From Isoetes taiwanensis (lineage: Eukaryota; Streptophyta; Lycopodiopsida; Isoetales; Isoetaceae), in assembly GCA_021234155.1 (NCBI GenBank), contig JAJEKV010000008.1, positions 2,232,307 to 2,296,306 of the forward strand: 64,000 nucleotides of DNA, written 5' to 3'. The notes under the pieces were generated by a model. It was not told the origin of the DNA and did not search any database. It saw only the letters and a program-made list of their open reading frames with translations. A program made the translations under genes and the position numbers. The first letter of the stretch is position 1. The number at the start of each line of letters is the position of its first letter. Positions 34,200 through 45,190 of this stretch are shown piece by piece.

Positions 34200-35450
34200 A
34201 GAATTCAACTCATGTCTTCACGAGTTACTAGAAAGGATAGATGAGCTCTTTGAGTTTGATAGCGCTGCTCCCCGTGTCACGCCTTCATGGATATCCCGCC
34301 CATTACACTAAATATTTTTCAATGGTTCTCGCCCGCAAAGATTTTTAGTGTCAACTTGCAAAATCTTCTCGAGGTTTGATTCACAGAGTTTCTTCGAGGG
34401 ACCGCTAAACCGCATTATCCTGCATAAAGTACATGATATGGATGGGGTAAGTATTTACGTAAGTTGCCGACATATGGAATACGCTATGCACCTTAATCTC
34501 AAGCGGCACTTCCAAACGATGCATGATCCCTACACACCGATAATTTTGAAAGGCCCTACATACCTAGGTGCTACTTTTCCCAGCCTTTTCTTAAATCTCA
34601 AAGTAACCTTGCTTAGGATTTATCTTTAAATACCATATCATCTTCTTGGAACTCCAAGGGTCTCCTCCTCTTATCTGCATATTGTTTTGGCTTCATTCTC
34701 GTTGTAGTAGCAATGTTATGTCCGGATAACTCCTGAGCCGTTCCAATATCTTTCCCATAGTCCGAACCAAATCTACTTTACATTGCGCAGACTACACCAG
34801 ATCAATAGATATTCCATTCTTGTCCATATGTCGCCTCAAATGGGCTCATTTTTATGAAATCCTGATACGTGTTGTTGTAGGCAAACTCGATTAAATATAG
34901 ATAAGATTCCCAAGAACGTGGATGTTCTGGCACATACTTCCGAAGCATGTCTTCTACAACCTGATTAACTCTTTCCACCTGGCCATCCATCTGAGAATGA
35001 TACGTGGTGCTCATCCGCAACTGAGTTCCAACTCCTTGGAACAAAGTTTGCCAAAACTGACCAACAAAACGTGTATCTCTGTCGGATACAATGACCTTAG
35101 GCATTCCATGCAAACGGAATACATCTTTGATGAATATCTTTGCAATATCTTGCTCGAGTTCTGGGCAAACCCACAATAAAATCCATACAGACACTTTCCC
35201 ATTTTGCATCTGGGATATTCAGAGGTTGCAACTCATCGGCAATCTTCTGGGAAGAAGTTTTCACTTTCTGACATGGTAGGCATCTCGCTACATAATTTAG
35301 TATTTCTTTTTTCATGCCAGACCAAAAGAACTGTTTACGAACTTTACAAAGGGTTTTAAAATTCCGGGGTGACGTCTTTGGATCATCATGAGCTTCCTTT
35401 AGAATTTTCTTTGCCCAGATTATCGTATACAGTCGATTCTGATAAAACAA
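34200..35450 (-). pseudogene. Integrase and chromodomain of element C
   Basis: On the minus strand, 35209-34802 reads IFIKDVFRLHGMPKVIVSDR, DGQVERVNQVVEDML and SYLYLIEFAYNNTYQDFI, holding two of the catalytic residues. The preceding frame (35669-35097) carries the zinc-binding half (ARCLPCQKVKTSSQ) and VCMDFIVGLPRTRA with the first aspartate. The C-terminal domain and chromodomain (34700-34200) are readable only in pieces across frames, including VHSVSATYVNTYPIH-like and WKGY-like positions. Several short deletions and stops break it. Confidence 0.8.
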
Positions 35451-36630
35451 TATAGACCCTTCTAATCTATAAGGATCCTTGCTTTGACCTTGCTCAAGTG
35501 CTACTATTATAGGTCGATAATGAGGATCTTCCCGGATTAACTGACTTAAGTTGTTGTCCCACTGATTAATAGCAATACTAATTGCAGCACAATACGATCG
35601 TCGGGACAACACGTCTGCGATCACGTTATCAGGCTGATACATTATAGTAAAATCATATTCTTGCAACAATTGTATCTATCTCTTTTGGCGATTATTCAGC
35701 TGCGTTACAAAGTACTTAAGACTTTGACGATCAGTTTTAAGGAGAAATTTCTTACCCAAGAGGTAATGTCTCCATAATTTCAAAGCATGAACAATTGCAA
35801 GCATCTTCAAATCATGTGTTGGATAATTCTGTTCAGCTGGACTGAGCTTTTTAGATTCATATACATGCACATGGCCATCTTGCAGTAAAGCACCCCAATG
35901 CCAGTGCATGAGGCATCAGTTACTACACAAAATTCTCGTTCCATGCAAGGAATCTTTAGAATAGGTGTATACGTCAAAGCATCCTTCAAAAATTGAAAGC
36001 TGCGCTGGCATACTTCAGACCATTGAAAAGCTAAATCCTTTTGAAGCAGGGTGATCAAAGGAGCTGCCTTCTTGGAAAATTACCTAATAAACTTTCGATA
36101 ATATCCAGCTAAACCCAGAAATGCTCTAATTTCTCTTACAGATTGAGGTTGAGGCCATTCCTGTATGGCTTTCACCGTTTCAGGATCCGGTTCAATTCCC
36201 TTGCTGGAGACAACATGGCCCAAATAAATCAACTGTTCTTAGGCAAAACTGCATTTGGAGAGTTTACCGTAGAGCTTATGATGTCTCAAAAGATTCAGAA
36301 TTGCACGCAAGTGCTCCACATGCTCTTCTAACATTTTAGAGTAGATTAAAATATCATCGAAGAACACGAGCACAAATTGATCGAGCTGAGCTCGAAAAAC
36401 ATCATTCATAAGCCTCATAAAAGTGACTGGCGCATTGGTAAGCCCGAATAACATTACTACAAATTCATAATGTCCATATCTTGTACGGAAAGTAGTTTTA
36501 GGAATATCTTCTTCCTTAATTCTGATCTGGTGGTAGCCAGAGCGCAAATCAATCTTAGAAAAGAATTTGCTACCACTTAATTGATCAAACAGACCATCTA
36601 TACTTGTGGAGGCATAGGTCATATCAGAGG
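35450..36630 (-). pseudogene. RNase H and reverse transcriptase of element C
   Basis: RT frame 36622-36239 contains [40 protein letters not shown] and the intact catalytic box [11 protein letters not shown] that element B has lost. RNase H is split: 36058-35807 (FQFLKDALTYTPIL, VTDASCTGIG) and 35909-35676 (AIVHALKLWRHYLLGKKFLL), with a one-base frame change between. The upstream part of RT is missing because of the copia element. Confidence 0.85.
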
Positions 36631-38180
36631 TAAGGGTAGGGGAAAATCTACCAACTGGAGAGGCACTGGGAGGGGCAATAGATCTGCAAGCACTAATGTG
36701 GCTGCAGTATAGGAGGAAGATTCTGCAGAAGAGGTAAGCAATATGTTTGCTTGTGATTTAAGTAAAGAAAAGAATGCTAAAACATCGTTCATTCTAGATT
36801 CTGGAGCTGAAAGAACAGTCCTAGGAGTATCAAAGCTACTTACAAGAAAGGATAAAGAGCAGCACTTTAAAAGGATACGCCTAGGAGATGGAACCACCAA
36901 AGAAGTGGAAAATGCAGGAATGCTTAGATTATTTGACTTACATGGAAAACCTGTAGAGATTGAAAGAGCACTTTGTGTACCATCTATTATAAAAAATCTG
37001 ATTTCAGTAAGTCAGCTAGTAGATTTGGGATATCGTGTGGTCTTTGAACAATGTATATGTAAAATTGAGAAAGACAATAAAGTATGTTTTTTGGCTGAAA
37101 GAGTTGGTGACTTGTTTGAGTTGGATGCTTCCATAAATGCTCCAATGATTAATACTATAATACTGCCAACACTTAAAAGTGTGGCATGAATGCCTTGGTC
37201 ACACAAATATGAACAATGTTAAACTTTTGAGCAGACTTGGACATATTGAAAGTAAACAAGGAGACCAAAAGAACTTTGTATGCAGAGGATGCCTGCTGGG
37301 AAAAAGCACAAGGATCCCGTTTGGAAAGAAATAAAAAAGAACTGAAGCCCCTTTGGAATTGGTGCATACTGACATCTGTGGTCCACTCAATGTGAGGAGT
37401 CACACCGGAAAAAGGTACTTTATTACATTCATAGATGATTTTTCTAGAAGAGCAAAATGTTATTGTTTATCTAAGAAAAGTGAAGCATTGAAAGTATTTA
37501 AAGAATATGTCACTGAGGTAGAAAGGGAACTGGTAACAAATTGAAGTTTTTGAGATCAGACAGGGGAGGAGAATATATCTCAAAGAAATTCAAAACATTT
37601 TGTATTGAGAGAGGGATAAGAAGACAATTAACATGCAGATACTCGCCTCAGCAAAATGGGATAGCAGAGAGAAAGAATAGAACCTGCTTGAATGCTGTCA
37701 GAGCCATGCTTAAGCATGCTGGTTTACCAAACATGTTGTGGGAAGAAGCACTAAAAGCAGCTATATACATCCAAAACAGATTGCCAAGTGTAGGGATTGA
37801 TGGAGAATTACCTGAAACTCTCTGGACAAGGAGGGTTCCATCATTTGATAGATTCAAGGTCTATGGCTGCCTAGCTTACGTCCATATTCCAGAGGAGTTG
37901 AGAAATAAATTGGATGATAGAGCCCAAATTGCATATCTAGTTGGATATGACGAAGAGACTAAAGCATGTAGATTATTTGAACCTAATAACAGGAAAATAT
38001 TGATTAGTAGAGATGTCATATTCATTGAAGAGCAGCTGTATAAGGACAGAAAGAACATTGTTAAATCAACCCAGGAAAAGCCAAGCAATGATGAGAATGT
38101 GAAACAAAACTCAGAAATATGCATGGATGATGAAGATAATATCGAAACCTCCTGCAAACAATGCTATGGAAGCATGTAAT
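36631..38180 (+). pseudogene. copia protease and integrase
   Basis: Protease: FILDSGAERTVLGVSKLL (36780-36840), with DSGA active site and VPSIIKNLISVSQL. Then GAG-pre-integrase (LWHECLGHTN by one shift; CRGCLLGKSTR with the CxxC). Integrase: ELVHTDICGPLNVRS, FITFIDDFSRRAKCYCL, FLRSDRGGEYISKKF (37553), PQQNGIAERKNR with the catalytic glutamate (37650-37680). Stops occur at 37187 and 37332-37334 (TAA), and a frame change occurs at about 37542. The 37541-38179 frame ends in a lysine/asparagine-rich linker. Confidence 0.88.
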
Positions 38181-38419
38181 GCTGAAAACAGAGATTATAT
38201 TCAAGAAGAGAATCTTGAAATAAACAATGTGATTGACAGGCCTACGAAAAGGTTGACTGAAGCAGAAAATTTGAAAAAGGAATTGGAAGACAAAGGCATA
38301 AAAATAGATGAACATGGAAGAGAAAAGGATGGGAAAAGCAAAAGGTTAGAAAATCTGGAAGAAGAATTTGTTCCAGCATTAATGACAGTCATGGATGTTG
38401 ATGTGTCATTGAACTATGA

Positions 38420-39922
38420 AGAGGCAATGACAAATGAGAAATGCAAGCAGTGGAAATTAGCAATGGAAGAAGAAATGCAAGCTTTTAAAAATACATAAAC
38501 ATATGAAGTTGTGAATCAACCAATAGACAAAAACGTTGTTGGTAATAAATGGCTATTCAAGGTAAGGATCTTCCTGATGGTGAAAAAAAATATAAAGCTA
38601 GACTTGTGGCACAGGGTTACTCTCAGCAAAAAGGAGTTGATTACAATGATACGTATTCTCCAATAGTAAAAATGGCCAGCATTAGAATGATGTTAGCATT
38701 AGGCAATTCATTGGATTTGGAGATTCATCATATGGATGTGAGCACTGCATTTTTAAATGCAGAATTGGAAGAAGAAATTTATATGAGACCTGCTCCTGGC
38801 TTTGAAGAAAAGAATGGAAAAATTTGGAAACTTAAACGGGCAGTTTATGGACTAAAACAGTCCCCTAGAGCTTGGTATAAATGCATGGATAAGTACTTGA
38901 CAGAGCAGGGATTTATGAAGATGAATGGAGATGGAAATTTATACAAATTTAAGGAACTTGATCAATTTTGCATAATTGCATTGTATGTTGATGATTGTCT
39001 AATGTTCTCAAACCATATTGATTGCTTAAATACATGCAAAAGACTGCTAAAGAGCAGATTCAAGATGACGGATTTGGGTGAATTAAAGAAATTCTTAGGG
39101 ATTAAAGTCACTAGAAATAGAGATGAGAAAGTGCTGAAGCTGAGTCAATCAGATTATATACAGGGAGTTCTTGAAAGGTTTAACATGGCTGAATGTAGTA
39201 GTGTAAGTACACCAATGATGGCAGGTCAGAAAATCAGTCAAAAGATGTGTCCAAATAGGAAATTAATTGGTTGCTTAATGTATCTGGCTGGTGCCACTAG
39301 GTTGGATATTGCATTTGCAGTTAATCTGCTAAGCAGATATAACAGTAACCCTGGAAAACAGCATTGGATGGCAGCTAAACGCATACTAAGATATTTGAAA
39401 GGAACTCCAAATGCTGGGATAACATACAAGTATGGAAGTTGTAAGCTTAATGCATATGCTGATGCAGATTGGGGAGGAGATGCAGACCACAGGCACTCTA
39501 CATCTGGGTATATTATAATGTTTGGAGAAAGTCCAATAAGTTGGAAATGTAAAAAGCAAAGTACAGTAGCACTTTCAAGTGCTGAAGCAGAATATTCAGC
39601 AATTACACTGGCCTCAAAGGAATTAATATGGTTAAGACGACTATTAGAAGAAGTTGGAGTATGTAGTCAGGAACCAACACCTTTGTTTTCAGATAGCACA
39701 AGTGCATTAGCAATGACTCAAAATCCTGTGTTACATGAAAGATCTAAGCATATTGAAATGAAGCAGCATTTTATCAGGGAAATGGTACAGAAAAATCTCA
39801 TAACAGTCAAATATGTCTCAACAGATGAACAACTAGCTGATATACTTACAAAGGCTCTCAGGGATCCAAAATATCATATTCTTAAGGCAAGAATTGGAAT
39901 TCAAAATACAGATGACTATTGA
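38420..39922 (+). pseudogene. copia reverse transcriptase and RNase H, mostly intact
   Basis: The frame 38549-39922 (about 457 codons) covers nearly all of the copia RT: RLVAQGYSQQKGVDYNDTYSP, MDVSTAFLNAELEEEIYMRP, GLKQSPRAWYKC, and the catalytic YVDD at about 38985-38995. RNase H follows: YADADWGGDADHRHSTSGYI, SSAEAEYSAI, DSTSALAMTQNPVLHERSKHI, ending TDEQLADILTKAL. The first RT block (MEEEMQAFKNT) is in another frame before 38500. This is the longest intact retroelement frame in the window besides pol of D. Confidence 0.9.
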
Positions 39923-39973
39923 AGCTGACTGGTTCAAGCAAGAAATGCACAGAGATATTCAATGAAGGGGGTA

Positions 39974-40432
39974 TGTAGAAAATATGAAGGAGGTTGCATA
40001 GGTCTAATGGTTCATTGAATATCGTGAAGGTATTGTTTGTTAACCTACAGACCATTGAAAGTGTAAATATATGCATATTTATAGAAAACCCATTGGCCTA
40101 GGTCGGTGAACAGTAAATCCGGCCAGGTGGTTCTTCAAACACAGATCTAGCAGCCGACTAGATCAGTCTAAGGCTGAGATCTTTGGATCACTGCATTGCG
40201 GTGGTCCTATTGTGAATACATAAGAAGAATCGGGATGTAAATATAGTTAGTGCGATCACGATCAAGGATCAAAGTGGTTCGACATTTTACTGCAGTATTT
40301 TGTTTGATATTGTCTTATCAATGATACATTTAATGGTTTATGACTTAAAGAATGTTTGACATTGTTTAAGACATCTATGTGGTCATAGCTTCTTTGTTTG
40401 AATATTACAAGACCATTGATTATTTCTTCCAC
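39974..40432 (+). repeat. 3' LTR of the copia element
   Basis: A purine tract GAAGGGGGTA (39964-39973) precedes TGTAGAAAATATG. The LTR runs to about 40432 (CACA). A TATA-like stretch is at 40067-40082. No second copy is present in the window, so the end is set by where element C resumes. Confidence 0.65.
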
Positions 40433-40437
40433 ATGCA

Positions 40438-40690
40438 AACCCAACTGATCAACCAATCTAGGTGAAATAAAATTATGCGTACTACCACTTTCAATCAGAA
40501 AATGGAAAGATTGTGTTTGAATGCTACCTGGAAGATGGATAACGTCAGTAACAAGGTATTCTGGAGTATCTCCACCAATAGCATAGGCGTGCATGTCTCG
40601 TTCCGCTTTTGATTCTTCCAGCCTAACGGCCAGTCCGCAAGTGTGCCTCTCCCTCAATACACGAAATTGCACCCGGCAATACTATAGAAT
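40438..40690 (-). pseudogene. Protease region of element C
   Basis: Minus-strand frame reading MHAYAIGGDTPEYLVTDVIH, then FLIESGSTHNFISPRLVDQL. The catalytic aspartate of DSG is replaced by glutamate (ESG), where element B has DSG. The frame then runs into the copia LTR, so its C-terminal residues are foreign. Confidence 0.8.
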
Positions 40691-40739
40691 ATTTTCATTT
40701 CGCTCGTCTATTCCAATTTCCCGGGAGTTCCACCACTAG

Positions 40740-41744
40740 CCCGGAGGCTGATTACTTGATTCCCATAAGCGGCATTTCGGTCATAATTAAAGTTCCAAGG
40801 CTACGGCATTATTCATGTTCATCCATTTACGGGGACAATGTGCCGCATTATGCCCAGCCTCTTTGCAGAAGAAACATAATCCTTCCCGACGGCATCGTTC
40901 TCGTTCCTCCTGGCTCAGCTGGTGCATTTGTCTGTCTTGCAGGCATAGGACATACATTTCCTGTAGGACCACCAGGAGCAACAAAACCTCTCTCTCTGTG
41001 CTTAGGAAGATTTTCCCTCACAGGCTTCCAATGTTTGGCTGCTTCTTCCCGACTCTGCTTAATCCTATCCTGGACTTGCTCTTTAAACTCAGAAACTCTT
41101 ATAGCTTCTTCTAAGCTAGGATAGGTTACTCCCCCTACCAACAGAGTCAGCTCGGGCTTCAATCCAACAGAGTCAGCTCGGGCTTCAATCCACGAATAAA
41201 CTTATCGGCTAACTTAACTGTGCCACAGTCATAGTAGGTCCATATGGCTGCAATGCCAAGAACTTATTGGCATATCCCTCCACAGTGTCTTCTTGGACAA
41301 GATTCTGAAATTTGTTCATTTGCTCCAGTTCAAAACCAGCAGGTAGGTAATGGAGTTTAAAAGCGTCCTTAAAAGTATCCCATGAAATTTGGCTCAGAAT
41401 CAAAAGATTATCCTTCTTATACTCATCCCATCATATCTTAGCAGGTCCAGTCAGCAACATATCAGCAATAGTTGCCTTTAGCAGCTCTGAAGTTTTCTTC
41501 ACTTCAAAATAGAACTCAATCTCCTTTAGCCATACATCAGCATCCTCACCCATGGTATCCTTACCACTGAAAGTCTCCCGTTTGAGCTGCTTCAAAACCT
41601 TATTAACTTCATCAAGGTCATCATCCTTCTTAGCAACATGTTGTTGCATAGTGGCCAGCTGTTGCTGCACAAAATCTGTTCAGTTATGCTCGGAGGGTTA
41701 TTACTACCTCCAGCTCCCGAATTGTCGCTCTCGTTTCCAGACAT
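40740..41744 (-). pseudogene. gag of element C
   Basis: Begins MSGNESDNSGAGGSNN at 41744. The coiled-coil-like DDDLDEVNKVLKQLKRETF and WLKEIEFYFEVKK segments follow. A TGG-to-TGA change (W in the AKIWWDEY motif of B) stops the frame at 41431. A 26-base tandem duplication at 41140-41191 shifts the frame again. The zinc knuckle CFFCKEAGHNAAHC is at about 40880-40840. Confidence 0.85.
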
Positions 41745-41866
41745 CTTGCTATTCACCTGGAAACGGACAATAACGGTTATTCCGACGTCAAACCATTCTA
41801 CTTTATAGTAGAATTCCCTGATTCTTATCCCGTAATTCCCCCATCTCGAAGGTGTCAGAAACCTTC

Positions 41867-41878
41867 TCTCTGATACCA
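41867..41878 (-). other. Primer binding site of element C
   Basis: Minus strand TGGTATCAGAGA, one base off the initiator-Met complement, four bases from the LTR end at 41882. Confidence 0.85.
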
Positions 41879-41881
41879 AAC

Positions 41882-42964
41882 TGAGACGGACCCAGCTCTC
41901 TTGGCCTAGGTCGTCGCCCGCATTACAACAGAACTACACTTAAAACAAGATAACCTAACTATCGTAACAATACAATTCATACAAGAACTGCCAAATCTCC
42001 TTGTTCATATTCATAAGATCCCAAAATAATAACAACTTAGGCACACACATTACAAAGATCCCATCACGCTATATGATATCACATAACACATAGTCTCACA
42101 TCTTATACAAAAGATATGCTAACAGCATGTCCAAAAGATAACAACAGACATTTGCACAACAAAAACATAGCAGGTTCACTCAGATCCTCCATCCGATGTG
42201 ACTGGAGCGGACTCCGTAAACACCGACTCTCCTGAAGGCTCATCTCCTGACTCTCCGTCCAAGAGGACAACCCTCGGTTGCCTCTGTGCATAATTTTGAA
42301 ATGGCAGGAGTTGGCCGAATTCTTATCAAAGGGGAATTTCCTACAGCATAAAACCGGATAGATTACAAGCTGGCTCAGGCTCTGGCAAGAGTTTCGTTCA
42401 TTTCTTGTTTATTCTTGTTTACGTTCTTCTTAACTTTCTTTCCCTTTAGAACTGTAACCCGAAACTGTCTCAAGCATAAAATCCCCACCTCTTAATTCTC
42501 AGATCCTTTTTGCTTTAAATCGCTTTGATCTCAGTTTGCTTCCAACTCCTTCCTCCGCCCTTTGCTTTGCTTCAAAGTTTGCTTCTCGATTTCGTTCTTA
42601 TCCATCAGATTTCCTTATATACATTTTAGCCACATGGGCAAAGCCATTTGGCATTATCCCATTAGTCTAGATTTATCTAATGGCCAAATCTTTTATAGCT
42701 TGGTTAAATGCAGAAGATCACAGTTGCCAATCTATCATACTGCCAGGCATCCTAAGGCTCGATTAGGCATCTTCCTAATCAGAAGGGTGTGCCGGATTTA
42801 GCATGGCATCCCTTGCCACAGGTCACGAGCCTCGCTCCCCTATTTTATGGTGCGCACCTTTTTAAGTTAAATATAAAAAGGGTTTAAATAACCTTAGTTA
42901 ATGGATTTCTATCGTTTAAAATGTCACTATTACAAAACAACACCAAGCTATAGGGATCGTTACA
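41882..42964 (-). repeat. 5' LTR of element C (1083 bases)
   Basis: Minus strand TGTAACGATCCCTATAGC (42964) to GTCTCA (41882). LTR promoter TATATAAGG is at 42621-42613. Shorter than the inferred B LTR: the central part between GAGGTGGGGATT and GAGGCAACCGAGG is different or missing. The tail of the LTR-encoded small ORF is kept at 42290-42176. Confidence 0.85.
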
Positions 42965-45190
42965 GTTTAGCTCAGTGGTTCTTCTCTTTTATCTACTTCA
43001 CATGACACATACAAGTGTTCAAAAAGATTCACCGAATCTGCATGGAAAAAACCATGGTGTAATATTTGCTCCAGGTATGGTTCCACGGCATAAAACTTCA
43101 TAATATAGTTAACTAAGATTATCTCTTTCCATTTTGCTGTAAAAATAATATTCCCAGAAAATAATCCTCTCTGCAATTGTGGTCAAGCAGGCAAGATCCA
43201 GAATATACCTATCAAAATCTGAATGCCCTCATACAAGCATTTTGTTAACTCTAAAAGCTGCATTTAAGTATTATCCACAGAATATTTGTAGTTGATCATA
43301 ACGTATTGCAGCAACAAAAGCTAAGAATTTGTCCAACATTTAACTCACATCATTTCCCAGGCAATATTATTAGTAGGCTAACCATATATGTTAGTAAGGA
43401 AATAATAAGTCATATGATCTCATTACAATCTTACATGTATATGTGATCTATCTATCCAGTTACAAGAAAAATGTGACTTTTGAATAACATAAGTCTTTTT
43501 CTTAAGAACCTCCAGCAACCTGATGCACTGAGCTTGGCCTTCAACACTCACAGGCACATGATGAATTCCTGCATCCTTAAAGAGGTCTCGAAATGGTGCT
43601 AACATATTGGGGAGCTATAAACTAAACTTTTGTTTAGAGGACACTGTCAATTCCTGTTTGTGAATTGGGCTACAGAGCAATAAGATCAATATTTTATTCT
43701 TTGACTAAAGTGACTGACAGGTCGTAAAGCATGTGTTCTATACAGATAATCATGATAAATTGTTGAAGTGATAGACAAACAGAGGACTGGATAACAAGGT
43801 CAACGTGCCTGTATTGAACAAACGATTGCCGAGGTGATAGCTGGAAAAGGAAAGAGGACTGCTGTAGTGGTACAAATATAGATCAAGCATAACTAGCTAG
43901 TGTGATGAAGCTGATGCAAGGAAAAGACAAGGATATATATATAACCTGTCTGATGGAGGAGGTTTCGAAGTACAAAACCAAACGAATGTGATGGAGTTAG
44001 AAAAGAAAAAACAGACCTGATGGCAGCCTTGCCAAAGCTCCTTTTTTTTTTTAGAAAGAATGAGATAATTTTTCCGCTAATTATAGCAAGAAAAGTACAT
44101 GTAGGGCAAGCACATGATTCTAGAAGGAATCAATATGCAAGGCCCATGCAAATATTTAAAATTTAAGGAGATAACCCTTAATATACTAGCAATAGATAAA
44201 GTAGTAGAGAAGTTATGATTTTCCATCATGGGGAAAACTAAAGCCATATGTATTATGACAAAACTCCCAAATTCTCTCTTGAAAATGAAGCATTCAAAAA
44301 TTAGGGCTAGACTCCAAAAGTTTTCCTTGTTTTTTAATCTAAAGAGCAAAAGTCCACTAGAATAGAAAATTCATTATGCCGATTTGAACAATAGAAAATC
44401 TACAATAGGTCTTCACCTTATGATTGTCTTCACAGATAACTGTGCAAGCAGTAAACATTGCTACTATGTTCAATTATATTTGATCAAGACGCTTATAAGC
44501 TCCTTATCCCATGTTTTGGAACATGAAAAGTCATTTCCGTACAATGTATAGGTGCCCGACCAATATAGATTCACTAGTTGAGCATGTGAAATCAAATGGT
44601 TACCATAGTACTTGAATCAAAACAATCATATAATGTATCCATGGACTGGTTTAGCAGTAGCTCATGAAATAGGCTGAAGGATAGAGAAATTAGTGGTATT
44701 TATGCACCTAAAGTGAAGAAAGCAGGCTTTATGCTTTTTTTTTCTTGGTTTCGTCTTCCTTTCAGTTATAATGCCTGACCAACAGCTGGAAGCCTGCTTC
44801 TGACCCTGGTATTACCTCCCAAATTACGACTTGAACATGCTTCCACTGGATGAAATATAGCTTAAAATGCCTCAGGGAATGCAATGATGTAATTTCAAGA
44901 CAGAAAAGGTCCCTCTTTTAGGACATAAAAATTCTCGAATGTTTATTTTTGAGCATTCCCATTATTTCTCGGCTGAACTTCTGGCTTTTTAACATGGATG
45001 GATAAAACCAGGAAAAATAATTTTGCATACTTGAGAAATGTCTTTTAATAAATTCGAGTCTTAAGACATTCTCAAGACTGGTGCTTGGGTTGGCACTTTG
45101 AAAATCTAAACAAACAAGTCCTTGCACACCAATGCCTTCTAGATGCAGTGAGCTATGTTACAGTCAAATTACAGAGTAACAGATTGAATT
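42965..45190. other. Intergenic or intronic interval downstream of the PPR gene
   Basis: AT-rich sequence with a poly-T at 44041-44052. The only coding-like piece is a minus-strand exon candidate at 43423-43615. An acceptor TTTATAG is followed by CTCCCCAATATG; the frame contains MLAPFRDLFKDAGIHHVPVS and ends KKK before ordinary sequence. I do not recognise it. Intron-like sequence, or the 3' region of the PPR gene, would both fit the remainder. Confidence 0.35.

Larger units (their letters stand above)
36631..40432 (+). mobile_element. 5'-truncated Ty1/copia element inside element C
   Basis: Plus-strand copia order: protease, GAG-pre-integrase, integrase, RT, RNase H, polypurine tract, 3' LTR. 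It begins mid-gag/protease at the left junction and has no 5' LTR. Flanking C sequence stops after GGAGGCATAGGTCATAT at 36629 and resumes near 40435 at CCCAACTGATC. Against intact element B (30240 and 30977), about 735 bases of C are absent. A simple insertion would not remove target sequence, so a deletion or recombination accompanied it. Confidence 0.85.
33979..42964 (-). mobile_element. Ty3/gypsy element C, inverted relative of B
   Basis: Minus-strand element of the same family as B: 5' LTR 41882-42964, PBS 41867-41878, gag 40740-41744, protease 40438-40690, RT/RNase H 35450-36630, integrase/chromodomain 34200-35450, partial 3' LTR 33979-34186. Pol is interrupted by a copia element at 36631-40432. 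Integrase proteins of B and C are alike at roughly nine residues in ten by eye. Orientation opposite to B makes the pair an inverted repeat with the two 3' LTRs fused. Confidence 0.88.

Noticed and set aside
40262-40436. C-terminal part of the minus-strand protease ORF as a new domain
   Set aside because: These residues are antisense to the copia LTR, an accidental fusion at the insertion junction.
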